Both the position numbers and the translations under genes were made by a program. Source: Gnetum montanum (taxonomy: Eukaryota; Streptophyta; Gnetopsida; Gnetales; Gnetaceae). Taken from it: a stretch of DNA of 64,000 bases. Numbering within the stretch: position 1 is the first letter of the stretch; each line of letters starts with the position of its first letter. Below the pieces are notes generated by a model, which saw only the letters and a list, made by a program, of their open reading frames with translations, was not told where the DNA came from and made no database searches. The stretch is from assembly GCA_015680685.1 (NCBI GenBank), contig MNCI01016353.1, positions 660,049 to 724,048 of the forward strand, read 5' to 3'. Positions 11,201-23,359 of this stretch are shown piece after piece.

Positions 11201-13438
11201 CTTGTTTATGAATGCTATGGCAATGGAAATCTTGAAAACATCTTACATGGTGGTGATGACAGTAGCCAGACATTGACTTGGAATTGTCGTGTGAAGATTG
11301 CACTTGGCATAGCCAAGGCTCTGCAGTGAGTTTTCGTTTTTCTAAACCCGTTGAATATATCATTTATTTATTCTGCACAAGGGATCAACAATACAGGCTA
11401 CAATGTTTTGGTTTGGCAGATATCTGCACGAGGTTTGTACGCCTTCTATTGTGCACAAAAACTTTAAGGCGGCAAACATTTTGCTCGATGACAATCTCTA
11501 CCCACATCTATCAGACTCTGGAGTAGCCACATGTACTCTTAGAGCAGAGTGCCAGGTGCTGTAGTTTTCATATTTATAGTATGCATACAACAGGATTTTG
11601 ATACAATCAGACACATTGACATTACATAGTTTATTTGCAGGTCCCTACACATATCCTGAATTCTTTTGGGAACAGTGCTCCTGAACATGCAATGGCAGGA
11701 ATGTACACTACAAAGAGTGATATATACAGTTTTGGCGTTGTCCTACTTGAGCTTCTCACTGGAAGAATGCCCTTTGATTGGTATGTATCAATTGCCTGCT
11801 GATCCTGCCTCTCAGAAATCCTCTCACAGATATTTTTTATGGCCAAAGCAAAAATGTAATGTCAAGAACATATCAGCAAAATAATCTGCGAATATGTTTA
11901 AATTCCTAACATATCTCCATGTACCGAACTGTCTCAAATACTACTTCAGGGAGTGTATTAAGCACCAATCAAATTAGCCCTTTGTGTGTTGTAAAACACT
12001 TCTCTAGCTTTTTCTATGATCTTGACTTAGCTTAAAAAACATTTGCATTTAAAAAAGAATTGATGTTACTGTAGTTTGTGTATTAATCATGAATTAAGTT
12101 GAGACAAGGCTAAGATGATCATCAAGCACAAATCAAACTAACCCTTAGTGTGCTAGCTTAACTAAAAGAAACTGCCTTCAATTTTTTAATGTTTCAAAAT
12201 AAGATCTAAAATTGTAATTACATCCCTGCTGCATTCGAATATGGTTAACAAAAGCAGGGCATTATAATGCATTTATGCATAAAAAGACATAGTCAGGACT
12301 TACAGACGAACCAGGAGGTTCTACACATTTTTTTCGGAAGTAGCTTTCTCATTCATCCTTCCAGGCAAAGCATCTGTAATGAAAATCTTATTGCAAAAAT
12401 TCGGCATATTCCCCATATTTATTTTTTCAACCAGTAGCAGCAGCTGTTTTCATCTGAGTTCCTACAAAAATAGACCACATTACATGCACATCCTCATATC
12501 CACAAGACCTTACATCCTCACAGAATGTAGATTCCCTTCTTTGTAATCACACCAAAAAACAATTATAGATCAGAGAATCCACTTTTAATACCAGCTATTT
12601 ATTCCTTGTTTGCAATCTTTTCATGTTGTAACATGAATAAGCAGAATAGGCATGAAAATCAAATAAAAATGCATGCACTACTACTCACTGTTTTTGTGAC
12701 CAAAAGGGAAACTTGTGTGCAGTTTCCTCCAAATCTTGTTGAAAGGATGCATGATCTTCTGAACCCAAAAGTTGGAGCTGCCCATTCTAGCCACCAGCCT
12801 TCCCTGACACTGCAAACACAAAAATTGAAACGCTAAGAATACAAACCCACAAAATATGACTAGGGTGGGAAAAAAAAGAGAAGCAGAAGAAGATAGGCAT
12901 GGCTTGGCATTTTATATATAGTCTTAGTTCATTCTGATCTCTCTGCTAGCACTGTTTTCGAGGGGTGTTTTCTTTGTTTATTTTATTTCATACTGCTCTT
13001 TTGCCAATGAAGTTATAAATCAATGTGTTTTTCCGGGTTGATTTTACTTTGATCTTTTCACCATTGCAGTTCCAAGCGCCAGTCTGAACAATCCCTCGTC
13101 AAATGGGCAGTTCCCAAACTTCATGATATGGATGCACTGGCAAAAATGGTTGATCCAGCATTAAAAGGAATCTATCTCGCAAAATCTGTTTCCATCTTCG
13201 CAGATATAATATCTATGTGTCTTCAAGTAAGATAAATGTGTTCTGTTTCTAGTGTAAGAAAATCATAATTATCATTTAGTAAGATAAAACGAATCTGAAA
13301 TTCTTGTATTTTTTATGGCAGCCGGAGCCAGAATTCAGGCCTCTAATGTCTGACGTGGTGCACATTCTTAGTTGTTTGGTGCAACGTGCTAGTAACAGAA
13401 GAATGTCAAGCGAACAAGTGGGAGTAGGTTCAATGTAA
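2239..13438 (+). CDS. SRF: STRUBBELIG-receptor-family LRR receptor-like kinase, 16 exons
   Basis: Exons as read from GT/AG borders: 2239-2335, 4725-4857, 4984-5055, 5160-5225, 5327-5398, 5479-5550, 7458-7529, 7638-7703, 7960-8025, 8120-8580, 9992-10221, 11054-11325, 11420-11555, 11641-11780, 13070-13226, 13322-13438. They sum to 2229 bases, 742 codons plus stop, usual for SRFs. The product is a plasma-membrane receptor-like kinase. Residues 1-29 are a signal peptide; next comes an SRF N-cap with GGSPC and WRGIHC; seven LRR exons of 66/72 bases all share phase 2; exon 10 has a Pro/Tyr/Ser linker and a Val/Leu/Ile-rich membrane helix; then the kinase. The kinase keeps the beta-3 Lys (MAVKK) and SAPE, but has HKN for HRD and DSG for DFG, as in SRFs, which are regarded as atypical kinases acting largely as signalling scaffolds. 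Exon 2 is partly doubled at an N (see 4670-4763); the second copy is used. Family assignment is secure; the member is not resolved. Confidence 0.9.
2478..2975 (-). pseudogene. Antisense fragment of a LysM-receptor-kinase-like pseudokinase in intron 1
   Basis: Read on the minus strand, about 2975-2855 gives a juxtamembrane-to-kinase start ([13 protein letters not shown]), then after a frame change a kinase middle: [37 protein letters not shown] and [19 protein letters not shown]. Order and wording suit LYK4/LYK5-type LysM receptor kinases. The HRD region reads HMN and DFG reads NFA, so it is catalytically dead. The glycine loop, beta-3 and helix C are missing (internal deletion), and no LysM ectodomain is nearby. 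It is therefore a broken duplicate sitting antisense in the SRF intron. Whether it produces an antisense transcript is unknown. Confidence 0.65.
3519..3645. repeat. Minisatellite, about three 45-46-bp units in intron 1
   Basis: The phrase ttcttgctttgcc...acaataaaacataaag recurs at 3521, 3566 and 3612, giving a 45-46-base period with a few substitutions. It is intronic. Confidence 0.8.
4670..4763. other. Assembly join: 46-bp exact duplication around one N in exon 2
   Basis: Bases 4670-4715 (intron end plus 39 coding bases) recur identically at 4718-4763, separated only by N at 4716 and one base. An exact duplication abutting an N is the mark of two overlapping contigs joined without merging. 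The real locus most likely has one copy; using the second copy leaves the protein in frame. Confidence 0.88.
6040..6400 (-). mobile_element. Possible 5' fragment of a minus-strand LTR retroelement in intron 6
   Basis: The reverse complement of 6367-6379 is TGGCATCAGAGCC, one base from the tRNA-iMet primer site used by many plant copia and gypsy elements. A TGAGATAG sequence starts immediately to the right, as an LTR edge would. Sequence to the left has a decayed 81-codon minus frame (6135-6380) with no recognised domain. No second LTR was found. Intron 6 (5551-7457) is otherwise featureless AT-rich DNA. Confidence 0.35.
6848..6870. repeat. (TTTCAG)n short tandem repeat
   Basis: Nearly four TTTCAG hexamers in intron 6. 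Confidence 0.85.
8130..8309 (+). repeat. In-frame 90-bp tandem duplication in SRF exon 10
   Basis: Two adjacent 90-base copies encode 30-residue units starting [12 protein letters not shown], continuing with a [13 protein letters not shown] block and ending QKAI, differing at two residues. They lengthen the extracellular proline-rich linker between the LRRs and the membrane helix. There is no N nearby and the copies differ slightly, so this is a real duplication rather than an assembly fault. Confidence 0.9.
9061..9185. other. Assembly join: 62-bp exact duplication around one N in intron 10
   Basis: Bases 9061-9122 and 9124-9185 are identical and separated only by N at 9123. As with the exon-2 site, this indicates unmerged overlapping contigs. 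It has no effect on the coding sequence. Confidence 0.9.
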
Positions 13439-13726
13439 TTAAGACCATGTAAATCATTTTGGATTATGGAAAATGAGATTTATGCTAACTTAGTGAATGT
13501 AGGACATGTGAAATTAGAGAATGGTTAGCCACAATCACTAGGTGACCTTAGATAATTCCATTTCCTTCTTACCCTCAAGTGTGATGATCCATGGCTGTCC
13601 TGTGAGCAACAGGGCGAAGTGAGTTCCTCTCCACTTGAGAATCCTTAGCTACTCAGGAGACCTGCTATGATGCCATCTACATTATACATCTACTTTATAC
13701 TTAAAAGGCACATGCACGAGGGTTGA

Positions 13727-13885
13727 ACTGCACCATGGGCAAAGTTTCCAAAAGGACCATGTTCCTTGGTAGTGCAGCTAATCGGCCAGACTCGTGTTGG
13801 AATTTCTACCTTAAGAATGAAGTGCACCATGAGCAAAGTTTCCTCTGAAAAAAAAAATGAGGACCATGTTCATTGGCAGTGTAAT
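13727..13885. repeat. Imperfect duplicated segment downstream of the SRF gene
   Basis: The phrases gcaccatgggcaaagtttcc...ggaccatgttccttgg and gcaccatgagcaaagtttcc...ggaccatgttcattgg recur about 90 bases apart. Function unknown. Confidence 0.6.
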
Positions 13886-13945
13886 AAGTTCTTAAGTGTG
13901 ATGGGGTCTGGCAGCAATCCTTACCTTAATCTTTTATTCCCTATA

Positions 13946-13952
13946 ATAAAGG
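13946..13952 (+). terminator. Candidate poly(A) signal of the SRF-like gene
   Basis: An AATAAA lies about 510 bases after the stop codon. Plant poly(A) signals are loose and other A-rich sites occur nearby, so the 3' end is only a guess. Confidence 0.25.
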
Positions 13953-16609
13953 AATCTAAGGAAAAATCTGAAAGTTGTGGCTAGCCATTTTATAAAGAAT
14001 CATGTCTTTTTCATGAAGTTTAGTATGAGTCTTGTGAATTTTAGTACAAGGCTATTTGTAAATCATTTTTAAGGGATATCAATGACCCAGCTGTTCATTG
14101 TGAATCATTTTGCAAGTCCAGTCCTCATGGATTATTAGTGAAAGCCATTTGTAAAGGTTTTTAATTCTTTTCTTTTTGGAAAAAAAAATACCAAAAAGAT
14201 GGGGCACCAAATGTTGAATAGTTTTGCATTTTCATGCGAATTGTAGTGGATAATATTTATATACAAATGCAGAAATGTTTTATATTTGCAGGCAAATTCT
14301 AAAGCTCCATTGTTGTAGCTTTTACCATGTAATACATGATGGAAACTTCTTACCCAAATTGGGTATAAATTGCAATACTAGATGGATTGGCTGTGTTTTA
14401 TTTTGAGAATTATCCGTATTAGTTCTTATGAGAGTTAGTGTGAGGTACTATCTATGTTAAATATCATTAGTGTGAGGAATTATTAATATTTTCATTAAGC
14501 AAAACATAAAATATATTTGGTTTCTGGAACAGTGATTTTGGTAGTCCTTTTGGTTGTAGCATGGGAGTAGTGAGTAGTGGTTTGTGCTTTTATATTTGGT
14601 CATTTTATGTTATGAATGTCTCTGTTTCAGTTTGTTATATATGATAAGTCTAGGTAGAGATCTATTCTCATTATCAGGCCTTGTGTCTACCATATGCAGA
14701 ATATGTTCTTAGGAATTTTTATAGCTTTTTTTTTTCTTGTATGTATGCCTAATTATATAAAAGGTCGATTGTCACTCTGGAATAATTCATCTTTTGAAAT
14801 GATAGAATGCTTGCTGTATTGTTGTTTCCATCAAACCAAAAAAAGGGCAATGCAGAATGAAAGAATGTTAGTTTACCTTTGCCATCAGTACACACAAATA
14901 TTCCATGTTTTTAGCAAGCCAACCTAATATAATCTTTCAATCTTTTTCATTTCTATGACTTAGGCTTTTTGAAAAACAGTTAAGCTTTCATGACAAGTTG
15001 CAACTAGAGGCAGATTGTTTCTTATTCATCCTCCAAGTCAGACCAGAGATGGAACAGGGAACTTGGAGTGGCCCATTTAATTCTCTTGATGTTTGTGGGA
15101 AGATTACCATGCAAGTTGATTGTGTAGGCCATGTGTCAATGTTGCCAAATTTCTTGCTTGCCAAGCAACTAATAGTAGAAGACATAAAGATCCCATGAAG
15201 CAAGAGGATAATGAATGAAAATGATTTATGTTGTTTCTGATGTTACCCAAAAGGCAACTTGTAAAAACTCCTTTGTGATTGAGTTTTTTTAAGAGGATAG
15301 TCTTTACTGATGCCCCCCTACACATGGAGAGTTAACACATTGTTAACTGTAAAATTTACACAACAATTCATGGGTATGAGTTTACTTGTCATTGTTCTTC
15401 ATGAGTTCTGGGTAGTTAAAGCCATTTTATCTTGATTTTGTGAAGTGTTAAAATTTGTGAGTTATTAGAAAATGCGAGAGTAAACTAAACTCACCTTGCA
15501 TGCTTCATGTGCAAAACTCACCCTACTTGCATGCTTCATGTGCAAAGAGAGAAGACATGAACCTGATATGATTGCTAAGTAAGGATTCATGAAGTACAAA
15601 ACTTAGCTTATGTGAGTTCTATTGCGATGTTTATATGTAAGAAAAAGCACTTGTGTTATTGAATTTTGTAAAGAGAATATTCTATGGTGATATCTATACT
15701 TTAAACATGTTTTTAAGGTAGCATAGGAGATTGGTATAGGGTGTTAAACTCAGAATTTTAGGGTGCAAATTGTGCAAGCTCACCAACTAATTTATAACTT
15801 GTGATTGTGTTATTGTGTTACTAGAGTTAGATTTTGTAGTTCACTTGCACAACATCCTCATACAATGTTTGCAAGCAAATGTTAAATTTAATAGGTCATA
15901 TACTCAAGTTTGTAAACTATAAAATGATATCTTGCAAAGTTTGAACTCATTAACAATTGTTTCATTTTAAAATATTATAATGAACTTATTGGTAGAATTG
16001 TAAATTATATACACCATTGAGAATTGAAAATGTGATTTCATATTAAAGATACTTTAACAAGAAGCTCACTAATAATTAGTTTGGTCTTGTGGTTGGTGCA
16101 CATTATTTAAAAGACCAAAGATCAATTCTACATACTAACATAAAGTTATTTGAGTTATATCACATGCTTAATCATGAGGACAAAGTACCAAAAACAACAT
16201 GGAAAGGAATAACTTTCCAATTTTAGTGATGTCTAGGAAGTAGAGAGCATCAAAACATTTCAAAAGGGTTTCATATCTACCTTCTATGATTTTATATCAA
16301 CATTACCATAAAATGATCATGACTTGTAGCCATGTTCTTCTTATTTCCATTGATGATGATGACAATGGCACAATTGTGACTTGGAATCTTATCATGGTCC
16401 ATAAAAGATTTTTTGTGTTTTGTTTGTGTTCATCCTACAAGTTATTAGTTCATCATGACTCACAGTGACCTGGTGGTTGACAATCATGATCCTATCATAA
16501 CTCATGGTATTTCTATCTTGACTATCTCTCCCTATTTTCAAGAAGTTCTTCTACTCTCTGAGTCATTTTAGTTGTCTACCATGTATCAGTACATCTAGGA
16601 AAGTCTTTG

Positions 16610-16661
16610 ATATATATATATATATATAAAGGAAAGAAAGAAAGAAAGAAAGAAAGAAAAA
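16610..16661. repeat. Compound microsatellite (AT)n-(GAAA)n
   Basis: About nine AT units are followed, after a few bases, by about seven GAAA units. Confidence 0.95.
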
Positions 16662-16839
16662 ACCACGTACTAGGGTTTATCTCAAGTTGTAGAAAGTAAA
16701 GTCTAATACAACTGTATAACAAAGATATCAATTCAATTTCTAAGCATAAATTGATTTTTATAATGTGATTTATGATTGATGCTAACACTAATGCATGGTT
16801 GATGTAACTTTTGCTTGTATTGACCTAATATCTTCCACA

Positions 16840-17095
16840 TCTTCAACATCTTCATGTGTTCATAAATTGTTGCCAGAGGCAGTAAGCACTTGTAACTTCA
16901 ATAGTTTATGGAACACCACTTGAGGTAGTGGCCATCATCATAATATTAGCTCATAGACCACCACTTAAGAAAATGCTCATCTTCATTGACATTAAAAAAC
17001 CTCCTTATCTTCACAAATTATTGCTTGAAGTAGTAGACCATTGTTATCATATTCTTTGTTAGCTCATAAACTATTGCTTGAGGTAGTGAGCCTCT
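16840..17095. repeat. Diverged tandem repeat (cataa-ac-attgcttgaggtagtgagc type)
   Basis: Four or five worn units share the words cataaactattgcttgagg and gtagtgagc/gtagtggcc, spaced about 50-70 bases apart. It reads as an old minisatellite. Confidence 0.45.
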
Positions 17096-18987
17096 AAAGA
17101 TCAAATCTCTTATCATGGTTTTATTTTCCTTATCTTTTTATTTAGATTATTGTTACTAACATTCTTGATAGTGGTTTGTTATGATTAAGTATGGCCGATT
17201 AAATAATTATGATAATAATGACCAACAGTTAAGATTTTATTAATTATGTAATTATTATGATTATCAATTATAATGTAAAGTGATTCTAATTATAGGATTA
17301 AGCTTTATCTCTTTCATTAGATACCACATCTTTTCTTAATAGAAGTCTTAGTTTAAGCAATGTAGAAATATTCTTAAACATCCTACTTAGTTTAATATTT
17401 TACTTTTCTTAAAATAATATTAAATATTTTTAAGTATGTTCTATATTTATTTACAAGCTCATTGTCTTATATGTTAAAATGTGAGTTTTCAATAATGGTT
17501 GAAATATCATTATTCTATTCTTTTTTTATTTCAATATTTTATATATGTTTTTTTAACAATTTTGATTTATCTCATATCTAGTTTGTTTATTATTGTTGTT
17601 TGTTTGTTTTGGTTAATGATAGTTTTACTTTTATTTTTTTCTTCTTTTCCCATATAACTAGCCATTTTTATTATTTTAAAACTAACCATTACTCCTACAT
17701 CTCAATTAGCCATTAACTATAATGCTATTTACTCTCTTTCTAATCCTTGATAAATCAATTGCAAATGATGATAAAATTAGATTCAAAATGAGTAATAAAG
17801 AAATAATATCCAAGTTATGGATGGCATAAAGAATTCTTATATGTTTTCTTGTACTATAGGTAATTAAATGCCTTACTCTCTAGGGACTAATCTTTTGTGT
17901 ATATGCAAAGTGCACAATGAAAGCTTTGGAGCAAGAACTAGTTGTTTACATAATACAGTTTAACCTATACCTAGGCTAGCTAGGCATTACATAAAAGGAA
18001 AATATCATACAAAATAAAATGTTAGAAACAAAATAATAAATAAGTGAAAATTAAATAATAGCACAATGGAATAAAAAAAAATCTAGTGGTGCATAACAAG
18101 AGAATTTCTTAGGGAAACTATCCTGAGTGGAAAAATAAAAATAAACCAAAATAAATAAAAGCAATAGCCCTCCAATGCAAAGGTGCCCTCTTCACTATCA
18201 TCAATTCTACATAAAAGATCCCTATACATTCATTCCTAATGCCTAAAGAATCATAATGAAATCAATAGTGATATAAAATATATCTAGAAAATATCAAATA
18301 GTACATGGATCTTTCTATTGCCCAAAATAAGCAATGTTAATTTGTACAAAACAATGTTCAGTTTGCATAGCCAAAGAATTGTAGTCCAAAAGGATCATAG
18401 ACAGTAAATAAAAAAAATAACATGAACAAGTAAATAGTCATAACCTACACCAAAGATAGATAAATAAAACAATACTCATTGTATGAGCCAATGAGTATTA
18501 ACTTTCAAACTAGAACTCATGTACCAACAACAACAAAATGTCACATAAATTGTCATACTCTAAAATCTTACATAGATATAATTATTTAATTTAAAGCTAT
18601 CAAATGCATTTTAAAAATGAAAATGAATTAAATAATATTTATATCTAATTAAAAAAAAAAAGAAACTTTACGCATCATTTCACAAATACACCAAAAACAT
18701 AGATCCAAACTTAGATTCTAGAAATATGTCTTCCCAAATATAATTTTATTAATGTGCTATCTAAAAACCAAAATACACATAAACCTTAACAAATCCAAAT
18801 CGAGAAGTATTGTAATCAATTTCCCTACTTGTAATGAAGTGCTACTTTCAAAACCCTAATATGACTAAGATCTCCTAGTGTGGCTCTAACCCCGAGTGAA
18901 GGCATGAGATCAATAATTGAATCTAAGAGAAATTTAGAAATGGAAACCTAGAAGGGTAAAAATAGGCAACTTACACAAATCTGGAAA

Positions 18988-18992
18988 GGTTT
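18988..18992 (+). repeat. Target-site duplication of E1, left copy (GGTTT)
   Basis: GGTTT lies immediately before the TG of the 5' LTR and recurs at 31223-31227 immediately after the CA of the 3' LTR. A 5-bp duplication is standard for Ty3/gypsy integration and fixes the E1 borders. Confidence 0.85.
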
Positions 18993-19886
18993 TGATGAAG
19001 CATCAAAGTGTCATGTCAATGGGCCATCATTGATGTGGCCTTTTCGACGTAGCCTCATCAACGTGATGTTGCCTCGTCGATGTAGCGTTTGCTACGTTTA
19101 TGGGCCCTGTTGATGCAGCTCCACAATACAGTCTATAAATATGCACTTGCCAGCTGTGTTTATGAAATGTCTTATCATAGTTGTAGTAGAGTTCTTGTAG
19201 TTTTGTCATTTGAGAGTTAGAATATTTTTCTGAGTGCCCACAACAGGAGTTAGAAAGTGTACGGATCTTTATTTGAGCATTGATGCACCTGAGCACACTA
19301 GTGTGAATGACAATAATGATGAGCCTTTCAATCAAACCTTGTAGCACTTGGAATAGATTAATGATTTATTTCTGCATGTACTGTTTTCATTAATTACATG
19401 ATTAATTAAGATAAGTAAGATTTTTATTAATTAACTAATTAAGTTAAATAAATTAAACACATAAGTATGACTACTTTGAGCATAACATACAGTGCTTGGT
19501 AATCCCAGCAACACTTAATGCTTGGTAACCCAACAGTGTTATATGCATTCAAGATGTGTACAGAAAGTGGGACCGGATGCTTATGTTAGGAGAGTTAATT
19601 ATTAATTAGCAATAAAATTAGTTAAATTGGTTAATAAATTGAGTTTCAGCTTGTTATCAATCATAGGCAAATAAAATATAAAATAATAAAAATCATGTGC
19701 CCTAATTACACTTAACCATACAACTAAGCTTCACAAGTGTAGTTGGGAAGACAATGATTGTCACGATTAGATTTCACCTCCTAAAATCATCGTACTTAGG
19801 AACTTCAGGTTTGCCGAATTCAATTAGATTATGCGTGAATGCTTGTAATTCGTATGGTTGGGCGTAGGTATACTCACTGCTCATCA
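18993..19886 (+). repeat. E1 5' LTR
   Basis: It starts TGATGAAG and ends CTCATCA. U3 has repeated TCGACGTAG/ATCGATG.GGCC-type CpG words (19030-19110), then a TATA box (tataaat, 19134). R/U5 holds the block agtgccca...aggagt...ggatcttta shared with E2-E4. It matches 30423-31222. Confidence 0.88.
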
Positions 19887-19907
19887 TTGGTGCCATTTTT
19901 GGGGACC
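19887..19907 (+). promoter_or_regulatory. E1 primer-binding site (tRNA-Asp type, decayed)
   Basis: TTGGTGCCATTTTTGGGGA directly abuts the LTR. It is a worn form of the better preserved site in E2, which is nearly complementary to the 3' end of plant tRNA-Asp(GTC). Confidence 0.6.
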
Positions 19908-20048
19908 TTTAGCTTGTACGTGCGCTATCTAGGACTTAGTGAAAAATTATGCAACATCATTGGAACGAATCCTAAAGTCATATCATACATTAAAATAACT
20001 ACAATAATTCGAAGAAAGAACACTACATTTTTTCTCTTCTAATACAAG

Positions 20049-21960
20049 ATGTCTTCTTCTCATAGGAGTGATTTTTTGCCTAAGTTTGAGGGAGTAAATC
20101 AATAGGTGCCCCAACAATACAGAGTGGTGTATGCTCATCGTAATGAGTATGTATTCAATTTCACCTTCGTTATACACCAAGATGAACAACGGTGGTGGCG
20201 AGACATGGAGGGCAACATTGTGTTGCAACCCAATCAATCCATCCCTACGATGCTCCAACAAACTCTTATGCAGTTGGGCATCCAAGGGCTTCATGTTGAA
20301 TATGTTGTGCAGGATAGTGATGTTAGGGATTATCATCCCACTAATGCACAATGCCTAAGGGATTGATAGCTAGAGCAGTGCTACAAGTCTACGAAGGGGA
20401 AGTGGTCCAATGATTTTCCATTCTTGAGGTACCAAAAAGATGATGGAAAACCCTTCTTTATGTATTTTTCATACAGAGAGACTCCTTCCTTTTACTTCGG
20501 GAAGGAGATCAAAACTAGAACTTATAGTCTACAATCCATAATCCTAGTTTTGGCAAGAATGGATCCCATGACAAAGGGGGATCCAAGAAGGAGTGTCATG
20601 GTGGGGATGTAGGTAAATAGCATGATCATGATTGTAGTCATGATCACTAAAGAGGGGGTGGTAGGCATTTTGATGATGCTAGTCCTCCTTCCTCTTCTCT
20701 TTCATCGTCATCTTCTTCCTCTTTTGGCTCTAAATGCAATTGCAAGGGATGCGATTATGATTGAGGTAACTAACAAGACTAAGATGATTGTAGGGATTAT
20801 TGGGAAAGTTAAGATTCAAGGTGCGGGCATCCAAGAGAGGCCCCTCGCCATGAATGAAGGGGTAGCAGAGGGCATCATAGGCATTAGGGTCATGGCTACG
20901 ATGAGGCTTTGCTTGCTACCCAAAGCATGCTAAACATTGTGAAGGTAGTGTGAATTTCGACAAGACATATGAAGATAGCAGGATCAAGCAATTAGATATG
21001 AACAACATCCCTAAGTTTGAGGGGGGATATAACTCCAATCCACAAAACCACCTTTAGGATTTTCACGATGCCGGTGCCTTACAAAATATAGATAATGACT
21101 AGCAAAAACTTAAGTTGTTTCCCAAGATACTCATCAAAGAAGCAGAAAGTTGGTACTAGTCCTTGGAGCTGGAATCAATGTGTAGATGGAGTACAATGCT
21201 CGAGCTATTTAACAACAAGCATCAAATGTACTCTCGAGTGTCCAATTTAAGAAGGCAAATCTAGGGTTGGAAGCAAGGAACACATGAGTCCTTGGATGTT
21301 GTAATGGACAAATATTATTCCTTATTACATGGATGCCCTGGCCATGGTTACTCTCAGTAAGAACAACTTTGCCACATTGTAGATGGGCTTTGCTCTAAAA
21401 TGAGGAGAACTCTTGGAATCTACACCCAAGGAAGACTGTCAGAATGAAGAGCCCATTAGATCCAAAGGCTAATCAAAGAAGGTAGCAAAATAAGAAGGAG
21501 AATTCAGGAAACACGAAAGTGCAAATGAATACAACTAAGATCCTTCCATTTGCAAGAGGGAGGTCCACTTTTGTGATAGTGAGGAAGAAGCATCACTTGA
21601 TGAGATGGTGAACCGAAAAACCTTATTGATTTAAAAATTTACCTTTAAAATTTTGGCTAAGGTAGATTAGTTATGGGACTCTATGGATAATAGATTTCAA
21701 GCTATTCTAAAAATTGTTGAAGAGTCCAAAGAATAAAGTAGTGATCATGATCGCAGGAGGTGAAAGGAAGTTGAACGTGCCAATCAAAGGGGTAAGGGAA
21801 AGATTGTTGCAATAGAGGAAGTTGCAAAAATTGAATTAGATGATTATGGTGGATGTGACATCTACCAATATGAACATCCTAAGGGATGTTGCCCCATCAT
21901 GTCATAGTTATAGGAGTCTGGGGTGTATGCTCTAAATCCATGACTAGAAAAAAGATAAAC
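20049..21960 (+). pseudogene. E1 gag (decayed)
   Basis: The ATG at 20049 is in the same context as the E3 start at 51308. Readable parts include YRVVYAHRNEYVFNFTF near the start, a basic/Ser-rich middle, and a retrotransposon gag core from about 20990. Near 21848 the remains of a zinc knuckle (CDIYQYEHPKGCC) have lost the second Cys. Stops and frameshifts break it into several pieces. Gag would form the particle that packages element RNA. Confidence 0.75.
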
Positions 21961-22599
21961 ACCTAGAAGACTACCTTATCCTCAAGGCAATCCCAGGTAG
22001 TTCCATTAGCAACAAAAATATTATCCAAGTGAAACTCCATTGCAACTGTACGAGCAGTATCAATAGTGGTAACACCCATAGTCATGGGCATTGCCACTGC
22101 CACTGCCAAGGCAGCAGTACCCTTACAGACACCTAGATCCATATGGATATTACGTTCAGTAACCCATGTCTCCATGTGACTCTTCTAGTCACATTTCTCC
22201 TTTCTAATCACTACTATCCTCCTTAATACTATAGAACTCATTCTTCACATTCCAAGAGGGATCCACATTCCATCCTCATCCTCCTCCTATTCTTGCACTT
22301 TTTCCTCCATCCTCAATGTAGCTATTGCCTACTCCATCCATGCAAGATGAACTTCCAGCCTAGCTATAGCAACATAATGCTACTAGGGCTGTCAATCTAA
22401 AGTTGGTTCATCAACCAAATGGTTTGGAACCTCATGCTCATAAAAGATCATTATTTTGATCCAACAATCCTATTAAGCCCTCGTAGACTCAAGCGGTTGG
22501 TCACCCTAGTCCTACCTCATCCTTTGAAAACCATTCGATCAGGAACCCTTCAAACCAAATGCCATTCATAATCCATACTATTATGGTCACTCATGTCAT

Positions 22600-23335
22600 A
22601 TCGTATTGGATCTAGGCTGGCAAGCTTTCTAGGAAATTAGTTGATCATGGGATTCCTCTTATCTATTTATAAATTACTGGGAATGAACCATGTAAAGCTC
22701 TTCTTGATTCAGGTTCTAGTGTTAATTTGATTTCTCATGAGATGTATATTGCCTGGAACCTACCACCTCTTAAGAAAAGTAATATCTAATTAGAACTGGT
22801 AGATCAGTCCATTACTATTCTATTAGGACTGGTAGAAGACATTGTGATCACTATTTGTGGATGGTCTTATATTGCCAATCTCCTAGTAATTAAGGTTGAG
22901 AACTGTAAGGGGGACTTCCCAATCATTATGCGCAAGGCATGGCTAAGCATTGTTGATGCAGGAATGGACATCAGAGATCTTTCCTTGGAGATATTTAAGG
23001 AAAATGCATTTGGAAAGATTGAGAAGAAATGAGTTCCATTCATTGCGTACAATGATACAGGGTGCAATTACGTGTAGAAACTCTAGTTTGTGAAACAAAC
23101 ATCTATTTCTGCATGCAAGCAGTGTGCACAACAAGTAGATATTCAAAGGTGTTTGTACACAACAACCACAAAACAAGAGGGTACCCAGTGGTTGATTGCT
23201 GATCTTGAAAGCAGCAAAATATGCATGGAACCTACTAAGAGCTTGACATGCGCTTATGTCATAGTCATGGATGAACTAGAGCAAGTTCATCACCAACTCT
23301 CTAATGATGAAAATGATGATACCAATTAGGGAGAG
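22600..23335 (+). pseudogene. E1 aspartic protease region (decayed)
   Basis: The active-site block ALLDSGSSVNLIS starts near 22700 (DSG codons at 22706-22714) and the flap/substrate region runs to DFPIIMRKAWLSIVDAG. This is the retropepsin that would cut Gag-Pol. A stop occurs after FGKIEKK. Homologous to 53870-54200, 35440-35760 and E4. Confidence 0.8.
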
Positions 23336-23359
23336 TTGGAGATACCTGAGAATTTCAAA

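Larger units (their letters stand above)
13953..18987. other. AT-rich intergenic region, no gene supported
   Basis: Open frames are short, AT-driven and unsupported. Small structures seen: a doubled cttgcatgcttcatgtgcaaa phrase at about 15493-15546; the AT/GAAA microsatellite at 16610-16661; and diverged repeats at 16840-17095. The right part (about 17870-18987) may be old transposon sequence into which E1 inserted, but I do not recognise it. Confidence 0.6.

Noticed and set aside
14998-15198. 66-codon plus-strand frame in the intergenic region, with an antisense counterpart
   Set aside because: Short, open on both strands, no family resemblance or regulatory context.
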